NCBI GenBank assembly: GCA_920105625.2 | Contig: OV050030.1 | Location: forward strand, 193,683,887-193,747,886 | Source: Clusia tigrina | Taxonomy: Eukaryota > Arthropoda > Insecta > Diptera > Clusiidae | Direction of reading: 5' to 3' | DNA: 64,000 bases | Position numbers and translations under genes: made by a program | Shown here: piece after piece, positions 10,450-23,500 of the stretch | How the letters are laid out: each line of letters opens with the position of its first letter | How positions within the stretch are numbered: the stretch's first letter is position 1 | Notes under the pieces: model-generated | What the model was told of the DNA's origin: nothing | What the model saw: only the letters and a program-made list of their open reading frames with translations | Database searches by the model: none

Positions 10450-12340
10450 TCTGTCAGCGTCTTTGTACGCGTCTCAGGCGATGCCGCTGTCGATTGGGGG
10501 GTCTGCTGCCTTCTCTATGCCTATATCTACCCCTATTTGCCTCAGTCGGCGTCTCAGTCGGCATCGCAGCCTCTGTCAGCGTCTCTGTAGGCGTCTCAGT
10601 CGCTGCCGCTGTCCATTGATGGGTCAGCTGCCTTCTCTATGCCTATATCTACTCCTCTCTGCCTCAGTCGGCGTTTCAGTCGGAGTCGCAGCCTCTTTCA
10701 GCGTCTCTCAACGCGTCTCAGACGATGTTGCTGTCGATTGGGGGGTCTGCTGCCTTCTCTATGCCTGTATCTACACCTATCTGCTTCATTCGGCGTCTCA
10801 GTCGGCGTCTCTGTAGGCATCTCAGTCGGTGTCGATTGGGGGGGTCTGCTGCCTTCTCTATGTATATATCTACCCCAACATGCCTCAGTCGGGATCGCAG
10901 CCTCTTTCAGCGTCTATCTACGCGTCTCAGGCTTTGTTGCTGTCGATTGGGGGGTCTGATGCCTTCTCTATGCCTGTATCTACGCCTATCTGCCTCATTC
11001 GTCGTCTCAGTCGGCGTCTCAGTCGGCGTCGCAGCCTCTGTCAGCGTCTCTGTAGGCGTTTCAGTCGCTGCCGCAATCGATTGGGGGGTCTGCTGCCTGC
11101 TCTATGGCTATATCCAACCCTATCTGCCTCAGTCGGCGTCGGAGCCTCTGTCAGCGTCTCTGTAGGCATCTCAGTCGCTGCCGCTGTCGATTGGGGTGGT
11201 CTGCTGGCTTCTCTATGCCTATATCTACCCCTATCTGCCTCAGTCGGCGTCTCAGTCGGCGTCGCAGCCCCTGTCAGCATCTCTGTACGCGTCTCAGTCG
11301 CTGCCGCTGTCTATTGGGGGGTCTGCTGCCTTCTCTATGCCTGTATCTACCCCTATCTGCTTGAGTCGGCGTCTCAGTCGGCGTCGCAGCCTCTGTCAGC
11401 GTCTTTGTACGCGTTTCAGGCGATGCCGCTGTCGATTGGGGGGTCTGCTGCCTTCTCTATGCCTATATCTACCCCTATTTGCCTCAGTCGGCGTCTCAGT
11501 CGGCATCGCAGCCTCTGTCAGCGTCTCTGTAGGCGTCTCAGTCGCTGCCGCTGTCCATTGAGGGGTCAGCTGCCTTCTCTATGCCTATATCTACTCCTCT
11601 CTGCCTCAGTCGACGTTTCAGTCGGAGTCGCAGCCTCTTTCAGCGTCTCTCTACGCGTCTCAGACGATGTTGCTGTCGATTGGGGGGTCTGCTGCCTTCT
11701 CTATGCCTGTATCTTCGCCTATCTGCCTCATTCGGCGTCTCAGTCGGCGTCTCTGTAGGCATCTCAGTCGGTGTCGATTAGGAGGGTCTGCTGCCTTCTC
11801 TATGTATATATCTACACCAACATGCCTCAGTCGGGATCGCAGCCTCTTTCAGCGTCAATCTACGCGTCTCAGGCTTTGTTGCTGTCGATTGGGGGGTCTG
11901 ATGCCTTCTCTATGCCTGTATCTACACCTATCTGCCTCATTCGTCGTCTCAGTCGGCGTCTCAGTCGGCGTCGCAGCCTCTGTCAGCATCTCTGTAGGCG
12001 TTTCAGTCGCTGCCGCTGTCGATTGGGGGGTCTGCTGCCTGCTCTATGGATATATCCAACCCTATCTGCCTCAGTCGGCGTCGGAGCCTCTGTCAGCGTC
12101 TCTGTAGGCGTCTCAGTCCCTGCCGCTGTCGATTGGGGTGGTCTGCTGGCTTCTCTATGCCTATATCTACCCCTATCTGCCTCAATCGGCGTCTCAGTCG
12201 GCGTCGCAGCCTCTGTCAGCGTCTCTGTAGGCATCTCAGTCGCTGCCGCTGTCGATTGGGGGGCCTGCTGCCGTCTCTATGCCTATATCTACATCTATCT
12301 GCCTCATTCGGCGTCTCAGTCGGCGTCGCAGCCCCTGTCA
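10450..12340 (+). repeat. 942-bp tandem duplication inside the 11.3-kb unit
   Basis: The markers tctcaggctttgttgctg, tatgtatatatctac and tatatccaaccctatctg recur with a constant offset of 942 bases (10639 to 11581, 10829 to 11771, 11104 to 12046). The boundary between copies is near 11395. The corresponding region of the second 11.3-kb unit has a different spacing (1187 bases), so this part was rearranged after the large duplication. Confidence 0.8.
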
Positions 12341-12966
12341 GCATCTCTGTACGCGTCTCAGTCGCTGCCGCTGTCTATTGGGGGGTCTGCTGCCTTCTCT
12401 AGGCCTGTATCTACCCCTATCTGCTTGAGTCGGCGTCTCAGTCGGCGTCGCAGTCTCTGTCAATGTCTCTGTAGACGTCTCAGTCGCTGCCGCTGTGGAT
12501 TGGGGGGTCTGCTGCTTTCTCTATGCCTCTATCTACTCCTGTCTGCCTCAGTCGGCGTCGCAGCCTCTGTCAGCGTCTCTATAATAGTCTCAGGCGATGC
12601 CGCTGTCGATTGGTGGTTCTGCTGCCTTCTAGATTCCTGTATCTACGCCTATCTGCCTCAGTCGCCGTCTCAGTCGGCGTCGCTGTAGGCGTCTCAATCG
12701 CTGTCGATTGGGGGGGTCTGCTGCCTTCTCTATACCTATATCTACCCCTATCTGCCTCAGTCAGCGTCTCAGTCGGCATCGCGGCCTCTGTCAGCGTCTC
12801 TGTAGGCGTCTCAGTCGCTACCGCTGTCCATTTGGGGGTCTGCTGCCTTCTCTATGCCTATATCTACCACTATCTGCCTCAGTCGGCGTCTCAGTCGGCC
12901 TCTCAGTCGGCGTCGCAGCCTCTGTCAGCGTCTCTGTAGGCGTCTCAGTCGCTGCCGCTGTCGATT

Positions 12967-12981
12967 GGGGGGGGGGGGGGG
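12967..12981 (+). repeat. Long G run in a satellite monomer (15 G)
   Basis: The paralogous run in the second 11.3-kb unit (24410-24421) has 12 G, and the run at 36071-36082 in a related monomer also has 12. It is another example of length change between copies. Confidence 0.85.
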
Positions 12982-15900
12982 CTGCTGCATTCTCTATGCC
13001 TATATATACACCTATCTGCCTCAATCGGCGTCGCAGCCTCTGTCAGCGTATCTGTAGGCGTCTCAGTCGCTGCCGCTGTCGATTGGGGCGTCTGCTGCCT
13101 TCTCTATGCATAGATCTGCCCCTATCTGCCTCAGTCGGCATCGCAACCTCTGTCAGCGTCTCTGTAGGCGTCTCAGTCGCTGCCGCTTTCGATTGGGGAG
13201 TCTGCTGCCTTCTCTATGCATAGATCTGCCTCTATCTGCCTCAGTCGGCGTCGAAGCCCCTGTCAGCATTTCTGTAGCCGTCTTAGTCGCTGCCGCTGTC
13301 TATTGGTGGGTCTGCTGCCTTCTCTATGCCTATATCTACACCTATATGCGTCGCATCCTCTGTAAGCATCTCTGTAGGCGTCTCAGACACTGTAGCTGTT
13401 GATTGGAAAGGTCTGCTGCCTTCTCTATGCCTTCTCTACCCCTATTTGCCACAGTTCTCGTCTCAGTAGTCGCCGCAGCCTCTGTCTGCGTCAATGTAGG
13501 CGTCTCAGTGCCTCCCGCTGTCGTTTCGGGGGGTCTGTTACCTTCTCTATGCCTATATCTACCCCTATCTGCCTCAGTAGGCGTCGCAGCCTCTGTCAGC
13601 GTCTCTGTAGGCGTCTCAGTGCCTCCCGCTGTCGTTTCGGGGGGTCTGTTACCTTCTCTATGCCTATATCTACCCCTATCTGCCTCAGTAGGCGTCGCAG
13701 CCTCTGTCAGCGTCTCTGTAGGCATCTCAGTCGCTGCCGCTGTCGATTGGGGTGGTCTGCTGCCTTCTCTATTCCTATATCTACCCCTAACTGCCACAAT
13801 CGGTGTCTCAGTCAGCGTCACAGCCTTGTCAGCATATCTTTAGGCGTCTTAGTCACTGCCGCTGTCGTTTGGGGGTTCTGCTGCCTTCTCTATGCCTATA
13901 TCTACCCCTATCTGCCTCAGTCGGCGTCGCAGCCTCTGTCAGCGTCAATGCAGGCGTCTCAGTCGCTGCCGCTGTCGATTGGGGGGTCTGCTGCCTTCTC
14001 TATGCCTGTATCTACCCCTATATGTCTCAGTCGGCGTCTCATTCGACGTCGCAGCCTCTGCCAGCATCTCTGTAGGCGTCTCAGTCGCTGCCGCTGTCGA
14101 TTGGGGTGGTCTGCTGCATTCTCTATGCCTATATCTACCCCTATCTGCCTCAGTCGGCGTCACAGCCTCTGTCAGCGTCTCTGTAGCCGCCTCAGTCGAT
14201 GCCGCTGTCGATTGGGGCGTCTGCTGCCTTCTCTATGCATAGATCTGCCCCTATTTGCCTCAGTTGTCGTCGCAGCCCCTGTCAGCATTTCTGTAGGCGT
14301 CTTAGAAGGTGCCGCTGTCTATTGGTGGGTCTGCTGCCTTCTCTATGCCTATATCTACGCCTATCTGCCTCAGTCGGCGTCACACCCTCTGCCAGCGTCT
14401 CTGTAGGCGCCTCAGTCGATGCCGCTGTCGATTGGGGGGTCTGCTGCCTTCTCTATGCCTATATCTACCCCTATTTGCCTCAGTCGGCGTCTCAGTCGGC
14501 ATCGCAGCCTCTGTCAGCGTCTCTGTAGGCGTCTCAGTCGCTGCCGCTGTCCATTGAGGGGTATGCTGCCTTCTCTATGCCTATATCTACCCCTATCTGC
14601 GTCAGTCGGCATCTCAGTCGGCGTCGCAGCCTCTGTCAGCGTCTTTGTACGCGTCTCAGGCGATGCCGCTGTCGATTGGGGGGGTCTGCTGCCTTCTCTA
14701 TGCCTATATCTACCCCTATTTGCCTCAGTCGGCGTCTCAGTCGGCATCGCAGCCTCTGTCAGCGTCTCTGTAGGCGTCTCAGTCGCTGCCGCTGTCCATT
14801 GAGGGGTCAGCTGCCTTCTCTATGCCTATATCTACTCCTCTCTGCCTCAGTCGACGTTTCAGTCGGAGTCGCAGCCTCTTTCAGCGTCTCTCTACGCGTC
14901 TCAGACGATGTTGCTGTCGATTGGGGGGTCTGCTGCCTTCTCTATGCCTGTATCTACGCCTATCTGCCTCATTCGGCGTCTCAGTCGGCGTCTCTGTAGG
15001 CATCTCAGTCGGTGTCGATTAGGAGGGTCTGCTGCCTTCTCTATGTATATATCTACCCCAACATGCCTCAGTCGGGATCGCAGCCTCTTTCAGCGTCTAT
15101 CTACGCGTCTCAGGCTTTGTTGCTGTCGATTGGGGGGTCTGATGCCTTCTCTATGCCTGTATCTACGCCTATCTGCCTCATTCGTCGTCTCAGTCGGCGT
15201 CTCAGTCGGCGTCGCAGCCTCTGTCAGCGTCTCTGTAGGCGTTTCAGTCGCTGCCGCTGTCGATTGGGGGGTCTGCTGCCTGCTCTATGGATATATCCAA
15301 CCCTATCTGCCTCAGTCGGCGTCGGAGCCTCTGTCAGCGTCTCTGTAGGCGTCTCAGTCGCTGCCGCTGTCGATTGGGGGGCCTGCTGCCGTCTCTATGC
15401 CTATATCTACATCTATCTGCCTCATTCGGCGTCTCAGTCGGCGTCGCAGCCCCTGTCAGCATCTCTGTACGCGTCTCAGTCGCTGCCGCTGTCTATTGGG
15501 GGGTCGGCTGCCTTCTCTGTGCCTGTATCTACCCCTATCTGCTTGAGTCGGCGTCTCAGTCGGCGTCGCAGTCTCTGTCAATGTCTCTGTAGACGTCTCA
15601 GTCGCTGCCGCTGTGGATTGGGGGGTCTGCTGCTTTCTCTATGCCTCTATCTACTCCTGTCTGCCTCAGTCGGCGTCGCAGCCTCTGTCAGCGTCTCTAT
15701 AATAGTCTCAGGCGATGCCGCTGTCGATTGGTGGTTCTGCTGCCTTCTATATTCCTGTATCTACGCCTATCTGCCTCAGTCGCCGTCTCAGTCGGCGTCG
15801 CTGTAGGCGTCTCAATCGCTGTTGATTGGGGTGGTCTGCTGCCTTCTCTATGCTTATTTGCACCCCTATCTGCCTCAATCGGCGTCTCAGTCGACGTCGC

Positions 15901-15996
15901 AGACTCTGTCAGCGTCTCTGTAGGCGTCTCAGTAGCTGCAGCTGTCGATTGGGGGTCTGCTGCCTTCTCTATACCTATATCGACCCCTATCCGCCC

Positions 15997-16032
15997 CAGT
16001 CGGCGTCTCAGTCGGCGTCTCAGTCGGCGTCG
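15997..16032 (+). repeat. 12-bp subrepeat, 3 copies (short allele of the 6-copy array)
   Basis: Three copies of the 12-mer follow tatccgcccc, in the same monomer context as the six-copy tracts at 6016 and 17318. The flanking sequence is otherwise nearly identical, so the difference is a clean change of three repeat units. Confidence 0.9.
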
Positions 16033-17317
16033 AAGCCTCTGCCAGCGTCTCTGTAGGTTTCTCAGTCGCTGCCGCTGTCGATTGGAAGGTCTGCTGCCTT
16101 CTCTATGCCAATATCTACCTCTATGTGCCTCATTCGGCGTCTCAGTCGGCCTCTCAGTCGGCGTCGCAGCCTCTGTCAGCGTCTCTGTAGGCGTCTCAGT
16201 CGCTGCCGCTGTCGATTGGGGGGGGGCTGCTGCATTCTCTATGCCTATATATACACCTATCTGCCTCAGTCGGCGTCGCAGCCTCTGTCAGCGTCTCTGT
16301 AGGCGTCTCAGTCGCTGCCGCTGTCCATTGGGGGGTCTGCTGCCTTCTCTATGCCTATATCTACCACTATCTGCCTCAGTCGGCGTCTCAGTCGGTATCG
16401 CCGCCTCTGTCAGCGTCTCTGTAGGCGTCTTAGTCGCTGCCGCTGTCGATTGGGGGGCCTGCTGCCGTCTCTATGCCTATATCTACCCCTATCTGCCTCA
16501 TTCGGCGTCTCAGTCGGCGTCGCAGCCCCTGTCAGCATCTCTGTACGCGTCTCAGTCGCTGCCGCTGTCTATTGGGGGGTCTGCTGCCTTCTCTATGCCT
16601 GTATCTACCCCTATCTGCTTGAGTCGGCGTCTCAGTCGGCGTCGCAGTCTCTGTCAATGTCTCTGTAGACGTCACAGTCGCTGCCGCTGTGGATTGGGGG
16701 GTCTGCTGCTTTCTCTATGCCTCTATCTACTCCTGTCTGCCTCAGTCGGCGTCGCAGCCTCTGTCAGCGTCTCTATAATAGTCTCAGGCGATGCCGCTGT
16801 CGATTGGTGGTTCTGCTGCCTTCTATATTCCTGTATCTACGCCTATCTGCCTCAGTCGCCGTCTCAGTCGGCGTCGCTGTAGGCGTCTCAATCGCTGTCG
16901 ATTGGGGGGGTCTGCTGCCTTCTCTATACCTATATCTACCCCTATCTGCCTCAGTCAGCGTCTCAGTCGGCATCGCGGCCTCTGTCAGCGTCTCTGTAGG
17001 CGTCTCAGTCGCTACCGCTGTCCATTGGGGGGTCTGCTGCCTTCTCTATGCCTATATCTACCACTATCTGCCTCAGTCGGCGTCTCAGTCGGTATCGCCG
17101 CCTCTGTCAGCGTCTCTGTAGGCGTCTTAGTCGCTGCCGCTGTTGATTGGGGTGGTCTGCTGCCTTTTCTATGCTTATATGCACCCCTATCTGCCGCAAT
17201 CGGCGTCTCAGTCGACGTCGCAGACTCTGTCAGCGTCTCTGTAGGCGTCTCAGTAGCTGCAGCTGTCGATTGGGGGTCTGCTGCCTTCTCTATACCTATA
17301 TCGACCTCTATCCGCCC

Positions 17318-17389
17318 CAGTCGGCGTCTCAGTCGGCGTCTCAGTCGGCGTCTCAGTCGGCGTCTCAGTCGGCGTCTCAGTCGGCGTCG
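17318..17389 (+). repeat. 12-bp subrepeat expansion, 6 copies
   Basis: This is the counterpart of 6016-6087 in the second 11.3-kb unit, with the same copy number. The six-copy state therefore predates the 11.3-kb duplication. Confidence 0.93.
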
Positions 17390-18206
17390 AAGCCTCTGCC
17401 AGCGTCTCTGTAGGCTTCTCAGTCGCTGCCGCTGTCGATTGGAAGGTCTGCTGCCTTCTCAATGCCAATATCTACCTCTATCTGCCTCATTCGGCGTCTC
17501 AGTCGGCCTCTCAGTCGGCGTCGCAGCCTCTGTCAGCGTCTCTGTAGGCGTCTCAGTCGCTGCCGCTTTCGATTGGGGGGGTCTGCTGCATTCTCTATGC
17601 CTATAGCTGCCCCTATCTGCCTCAGTCGGCATCGCAACCTCTGTCAGCGTCTCTGTAGGCGTCTCAGTCGCTGCCGCTGTCAATTGGGGGGGGGGGGGCT
17701 GCTGCATTCTCTATGCCTATATCTACCCCTATCTGCCTCAGTCGGCGTCGCAGCCTCTGTCAGCGTATATGTAGGCGTCTCAGTCGCTGCCGCTGTCGAT
17801 TGGGGCGTCTGCTGCTTTCTCTATGCATAGATCTGCCCCTATCTGTCTCAGTCGGCATCGCAACCTCTGTCAGCGTCTCTGTAGGCGTCTCAGTCGCTGC
17901 CGCTTTCGATTGGGGAGTCTGCTGCCTTCTCTATGCATAGATCTGCCCCTATCTGCCTCAGTCGGCGTCGCAGCCCCTGTCAGCATTTCTGTAGGCGTCT
18001 TAGTCGCTGCCGCTGTCTATTGGTGGGTCTGCTGCCTTCTCTATGCCTATATCTAGCCGTATCTGCCTCAGTCGGTGTCTCAGTCAGAATCGCAGCCTTT
18101 GTCAGTGTCTCTGTAGGCGTCCCAGTCGCTGCCGCTGTCGGCGTTTCTGTAGGCGTCTCAGTCGCTGCCGCTTTCGATTGGGGGGGGGGGGTCTGCTGCC
18201 TTTTCT

Positions 18207-18209
18207 ATG

Positions 18210-18219
<10 letters not shown>
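18207..18219. repeat. Target-site duplication of retrotransposon B, 3'-end side
   Basis: This is the same 13-mer, atgcctatatata, as at copy A, followed by a longer TA stretch and a T run that is interrupted by two A (18246, 18250) and ends at 18269. Confidence 0.9.
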
Positions 18220-18243
<24 letters not shown>

Positions 18244-20465
18244 TTATTTATTTTTTTTTTTTTTTTTTTGTCGGAACAATCTAGTAAGCGCAGCACTCAG
18301 ACAGAGTATATATCCATTGTACTGCACTTAAGGTTCCCTTTTACTCTGTTTTAAATCTACCCGACCTCCGAAGAAGTAGAAGTAGATCCTGTGGTGCCAA
18401 GGAGCCAAGTTGGTTACTCCTCAGCACATCAGTGCCAAAATTCCCGAACCTGATTCGAGCAAAGGCAGGGCAGACGCAAAGAAGATGGTCCGCCGTCTCG
18501 TCTTCCACTCCACAGGCTGGGCACAGCGCACTGTCTGATATGCCAATCCTTTCCATGTGCCTAGCCCATAGAAAGTACCCTGTCATCACGCCAACCAACA
18601 GCCAGCAGTCCCTCCTACCTAAAGATAGAAGGAACCGTGACCATCGATCAGAGATAGCAGGTAGCATAATTTTCGTCCATCCCCAGCATCTCTCAGCCCG
18701 CCATGCTCGCTTGTGGGTCGAAACAACCCACTTGTTTGCAGTGGCTTTGATGGCAGCGGAAGGGAGTGGCGGAACAGGCTCAGGGCCAATAAAAACAGCC
18801 TCGGAGCCCATCCTGGCCAAGGAGTCAGAGGTCTCGTTACCCGCAATGCCAGCGTGTCCAGGGACCCAAGTCAACGTCAGACTATTATGTTTTCCAACAC
18901 AATTTAGCCTGGATTTGCAGGACCTGACTATCGTGGAAGTGGTGGTCGGACTATCCAAGGCCATGAGCGCAGCTTGGCTGTCACTGCAGACACAAATAGA
19001 TTTGCCTTTCCACCTGTTTTCGACAACAAAGTCCATCGCCTCAAGTATCGCATACACCACCGCCTGAAACACAGACGCATTCAGACCAAGGGCAAAGAAC
19101 CGACGGGTCCCACAAGATTCCACGGAGACACCAGAACCTGAACCTTCTTCAGTCCTGGAGCCATCAGTGAAAATACGGCAGCAGTGTTTGCCGGGCTCGT
19201 TCTCGGGATCTAACCATGAACGAGCCTCTGGCAGCAACACATTGTACCGCTTTTCTAGTATGACGGTTGACGACATGGAGTCCGGGGGCATAGACGCCTG
19301 CGCCGTCGTCCAACATCGAGCACACCCCATACCAGTGGCCACTATGTTTCACTCTGCAGATGGCCTTAACGGCCTCTCCGCGGATGAAGACAGCTAGTGG
19401 CGGGAGATTCACCAAAGCATCAAGTGCCGGGCCTGGAGTAGTCGGAAATGCTCCGGTACAACATATGGCCACAGCACGTTGTAGTTTTGATAGAGCTTTT
19501 TTGACCCCTACAAGAGAGAGTCTGCTCATCCAAACCATCGATGCATAGGTGATAATAGGTCTTACCATAGCTGTATATATCCATAGGACCTTACTAGGGG
19601 AAAGACCCCAAGTCTTACCAAATATACCCTTACAGTGCCAGAAAACTGATAGTGCTTTGGATGTCTTCAGTTCGACATGTGTTTTCCAAAGAAGTTTGTT
19701 ATCAAGGATGACTCCAAGATATTTGATTTCCTTGGATAGCTGGATAGTGACTCCTTTTAGTGTAGGCAGAATAAGTCCATCAAGCTTTCTCCTTCTGGTA
19801 AAGAAGACAATACCAGTCTTGACAGGATTAGCCGATAGCCCATTCGCACTGCACCAAGTGTCAATCATAACCAGAGTTCTCTGCACCCTTCTGCAGACAA
19901 ACATAAGGGGTGGACCTGTCACAAGACAGCCAACATCATCCGCATATGCCTGAGCGTATACCCCCGAGTCATTAATGGCGTTAAGCAGGGGATCGATTAC
20001 CATGCACCAGAGCAATGGAGACAGTACCCCACCTTGGGGACAGCCTCTATTAACCCCAGACGACACCAGCAAATCTTCCCCCGCCCGCACCGTTATGATT
20101 CTCTGGGCCAGCATTGAACGTATCCAGTTTTCTAGGACCCGGTCTACACCATGCCGCCTAGCAGAGCCGCACATACTGTCGAAAGTAGCATTGTCAAACG
20201 CACCCTCTATGTCCACAAAGATGCCTATTGCGTATTCTTTCCTGTCGATGGCTCGCTCTATCCTTCCAACAAGGTTTTGCAGAGCCGTCTCGCAGTATTT
20301 TCCGCTTTGATAGGCGTGCTGAAATGGAGAGAGTGGAGGCGTCTTCAGAGACTCCCTACGCATGCGAAGCTCCAAAAGCCGTTCTAAACTTTTTAGCATG
20401 AACGAGGTCATACTAATAGGTCTGAAGCTCTTGAGATTGGTGTAGTCGTCTCTTCCAACCTTAGG
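18220..20465 (-). mobile_element. Non-LTR retrotransposon copy B, 5'-truncated
   Basis: This element is collinear with copy A over its whole length. It has the same truncated 5' end, the same 3' end, the same target-site duplication and the same 23-bp deletion (junction 19295/19296). It lacks the +1 change of copy A, so its RNase H half is in one frame, but the codon for the catalytic glutamate is changed. It arose by duplication of the whole 11.3-kb unit and not by a new insertion. Confidence 0.93.
18341..19342 (-). pseudogene. RNase H and CCHC part of retrotransposon B, catalytic Glu lost
   Basis: The open frame is 333 residues and includes a short out-of-frame leader produced by the 23-bp deletion. 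It then joins the true polyprotein frame at MPPDSMS. IFTDGS, CSDSQ, VPGHAG and TSDSLAR are present, as is the C-terminal CPACGVEDETADH cluster with its final Cys. The second catalytic acid is gone: the codon at 19058-19060 reads GTG (Val) on the minus strand, giving FQAVVYAIL where copies A and C have FQAEVYAIL. In RNase H folds this glutamate is one of four metal-binding acids, so the domain should be inactive even if expressed. Confidence 0.9.
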
Positions 20466-20552
20466 ATGCCTATATATACACCTATCTGCCTCAGTCGGAG
20501 TCGCAGCCTCTGTCAAAGTCTCTGTAGGCGTCTCAGTCGCTGCCGCTGCCAA
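19164..20552 (-). pseudogene. Reverse transcriptase fragment of retrotransposon B
   Basis: The frame is 462 residues with the same architecture as in copy A: 29 satellite-encoded residues, element sequence from 20465, RT blocks SFRPISMTS, FVDIEGAFD, RGCPQGGVLSPLL and AYADD, then an out-of-frame tail after the shared 23-bp deletion. It differs from copy A at only a few residues, for example RMRRESLK where A has CMRSESLK. B matches copy C there, so the change is private to A. Confidence 0.92.
20466..20478. repeat. Target-site duplication of retrotransposon B, 5'-end side
   Basis: The 13-mer atgcctatatata follows ccttagg as in copies A and C, and satellite resumes with cacctatctg. Confidence 0.9.
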
Positions 20553-23500
20553 TTGGGTGGGGCGGGGGGTACTGCTGCATTATCTATGCCTATATCTACC
20601 CCTATCTGCCTCAGTCGGCATCGCAGCCTCTGTCCGCGTCTCTGTAGGCGTCTCAGTCCCTCCCGCTGTCGTTTCGGGGGGTCTGTTACCTTCTCTATGC
20701 CTATATCTACCCCTATCTGCCTCAGTAGGCGTCGCAGCCTCTGTCAGCGTCTCTGTAGGCATCTCAGTCGGTGCCGCTGTCGTTTGGGGGTCTGCTGCCT
20801 TCTCTATTCCTATATCTACCCCTAACTGCCACAGTCGGTGTCTCAGTCAGCGTCACAGCCTTGTCAGCATATCTTTAGGCGTCTTAGTCACTGCCGCTGT
20901 CGTTTGGGGGTTCTGCTGCCTTCTCTATGCCTATATCTACCCCTATCTGCCTCAGTCGGCGTCGCAGCCTCTGTCAGCGTCAATGCAGGCGTCTCAGTCG
21001 CTGCCGCTGTCGATTGGGGGGTCTGCTGCCTTCTCTATGCCTGTATCTACCCCTATATGTCTCAGTCGGCGTCTCATTCGACGTCGCAGCCTCTGTCAGC
21101 ATCTCTGTAGGCGTCTCAGTCGCTGCCGCTGTCGATTGGGGTGGTCTGCTGCATTCTCTATGCCTATATCTACCCCTATCTGCCTCAGTCGGCGTCACAG
21201 CCTCTGTCAGCGTCTCTGTAGCCGCCTCAGTCGATGCCGCTGTCGATTGGGGCGTCTGCTGCCTTCTCTATGCATAGATCTGCCCCTATTTGCCTCAGTT
21301 GTCGTCGCAGCCCCTGTCAGCATTTCTGTAGGCGTCTTAGTCGCTGCCGCTGTCTATTGGTGGGTCTGCTGCCTTCTCTATGCCTATATCTACGCCTATC
21401 TGCCTCAGTCGGCGTCACACCCTCTCTCAGCGTCTCTGTAGGCGCCTCAGTCGATGCCGATTGGGGGTCTGCTGCCTACTCTATGCCTATATGTACCCCT
21501 ATCTGCCTCAGTTGGCGTCTCAGTCGGCGTCGCAGCCTCTGTCAGCGTCTCTGTAGGCGCTTCAGTCGCTGCCGCTGTCGATTGGGGGGTCTGCTGCCTT
21601 CTCTATGCCTATATCTACCCCTATTTGCCTCAGTCGGCGTCTCAGTCGGCATCGCAGCCTCTGTCAGCGTCTCTGTAGGCGTCTCAGTCGCTGCCGCTGT
21701 CCATTGATGGGTCAGCTGCCTTCTCTATGCATAGATCTGCCCCTATTTGCCTCAGTTGTCGTCGCAGCCCCTGTCAGCATTTCTGTAGGCGTCTTAGTCG
21801 CTGCCGCTGTCTATTGGTGGGTCTGCTGCCTTCTCTATGCCTATATCTACTCCTCTCTGCCTCAGTCGGCGTTTCAGTCGGAGTCGCAGCCTCTTTCAGC
21901 GTCTCTCAACGCGTCTCAGACGATGTTGCTGTCGATTGGGGGGTCTGCTGCCTTCTCTATGCCTGTATCTACACCTATCTGCTTCATTCGGCGTCTCAGT
22001 CGGCGTCTCTGTAGGCATCTCAGTCGGTGTCGATTGGGGGGGTCTGCTGCCTTCTCTATGTATATATCTACCCCAACATGCCTCAGTCGGGATCGCAACC
22101 TCTTTCAGCGTCTATCTACGCGTCTCAGGCTTTGTTGCTGTCGATTGGGGGGTCTGATGCCTTCTCTATGCCTGTATCTACGCCTATCTGCCTCATTCGT
22201 CGTCTCAGTCGGCGTCTCAGTCGGCGTCGCAGCCTCTGTCAGCGTCTCTGTAGGCGTTTCAGTCGCTGCCGCAATCGATTGGGGGGTCTGCTGCCTGCTC
22301 TATGGCTATATCCAACCCTATCTTCCTCAGTCGGCGTCGGAGCCTCTGTCAGCGTCTCTGTAGGCGTCTCAGTCGCTGCCGCTGTCGATTGGGGTGGTCT
22401 GCTGGCTTCTCTATGCCTATATCTACACCTATCTGCCTCAGTCGGCGTCTCAGTCGGCGTCGCAGCCCCTGTCAGCATCTCTGTACGCGTCTCAGTCGCT
22501 GCCGCTGTCTATTAGGGGGTCTGCTGCCTTCTCTATGCCTGTATCTACCCCTATCTGCTTGAGTCGGCGTCTCAGTCGGCGTCGCAGTCTCTGTCAATGT
22601 CTCTGTAGACGTCTCAGTCGCTGCCGCTGTCCATTGGGGGGTCTGCTGCTTTTCTCTATGCCTGTATATACACCTATCTGCTTCAGTCGGCGTCGCAGCC
22701 TCTGTCAGTGTCTCTGTAGACGTCTCTGTAGGCATTTCAGTCGCTGCCGCTGTCCATTGGGGGGTATGCTGCCTTCTCTATGCCAATATCTACCCCTATC
22801 TGCGTCAGTAGGCGTCTCAGTCGGCGTCGCAGCCTCTGTCAGCGTCTTTGTACGCGTCTCAGGCGATGCCGCTGTCGATTGGGGGGTCTGCTGCCTTCTC
22901 TATGCCTATATCTACCCCTATTTGCCTCAGTCGGCGTCTCAGTCGGCATCGCAGCCTCTGTCAGCGTCTCTGTAGGCGTCTCAGTCGCTGCCGCTGTCCA
23001 TTGAGGGGTCAGCTGCCTTCTCTATGCCTATATCTACTCCTCTCTGCCTCAGTCGACGTTTCAGTTGGAGTCGCAGCCTCTTTCAGCGTCTCTCTACGCG
23101 TCTCAGACGATGTTGCTGTCGATTGGGGGGTCTGCTGCCTTCTCTATGCCTGTATCTACGCCTATCTGCCTCATTCGGCGTCTCAGTCGGCGTCTCTGTA
23201 GGCATCTCAGTCGGTGTCGATTAGGAGGGTCTGCTGCCTTCTGTATGTATATATCTACACCAACATGCCTCAGTCGGGATCGCAGCCTCTTTCAGCGTCA
23301 ATCTACGCGTCTCAGGCTTTCTTGCTGTCGATTGGGGGGTCTGATGCCTTCTCTATGCCTGTATCTACGCCTATCTGCCTCATTCGTCGTCTCAGTCGGC
23401 GTCTCAGTCGGCGTCGCAGCCTCTGTCAGCGTCTCTGTAGGCGTTTCAGTCGCTGCCGCTGTCGATTGGGTGGTCTGCTGCCTGCTCTATGGATATATCC

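Larger units (their letters stand above)
5104..16405 (+). repeat. 11.3-kb higher-order unit, copy 1 (contains retrotransposon A)
   Basis: The satellite monomer order, retrotransposon A and its right flank all recur at a nearly constant offset: 11302 before the element, 11314 through it and 11198 to 11443 beyond it. The unit therefore includes a retrotransposon as a fixed part. The start is set by the gap and may lie within it. The end is the point where copy 2 begins. Confidence 0.85.
9165..18206. repeat. Satellite array between retrotransposons A and B
   Basis: This is about 9 kb of uninterrupted satellite monomers. Notable subtypes are monomers with gtcgtttcggggggtctg (near 9355, 13520, 13640), monomers starting ctatgcatagatctg (9955, 13106, 13216, 14234) and monomers with tatgtatatatctacccc (near 10860, 11800, 15045). 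A 942-bp tandem duplication sits at 10.45-12.34 kb. No gene was found in it. Confidence 0.93.
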
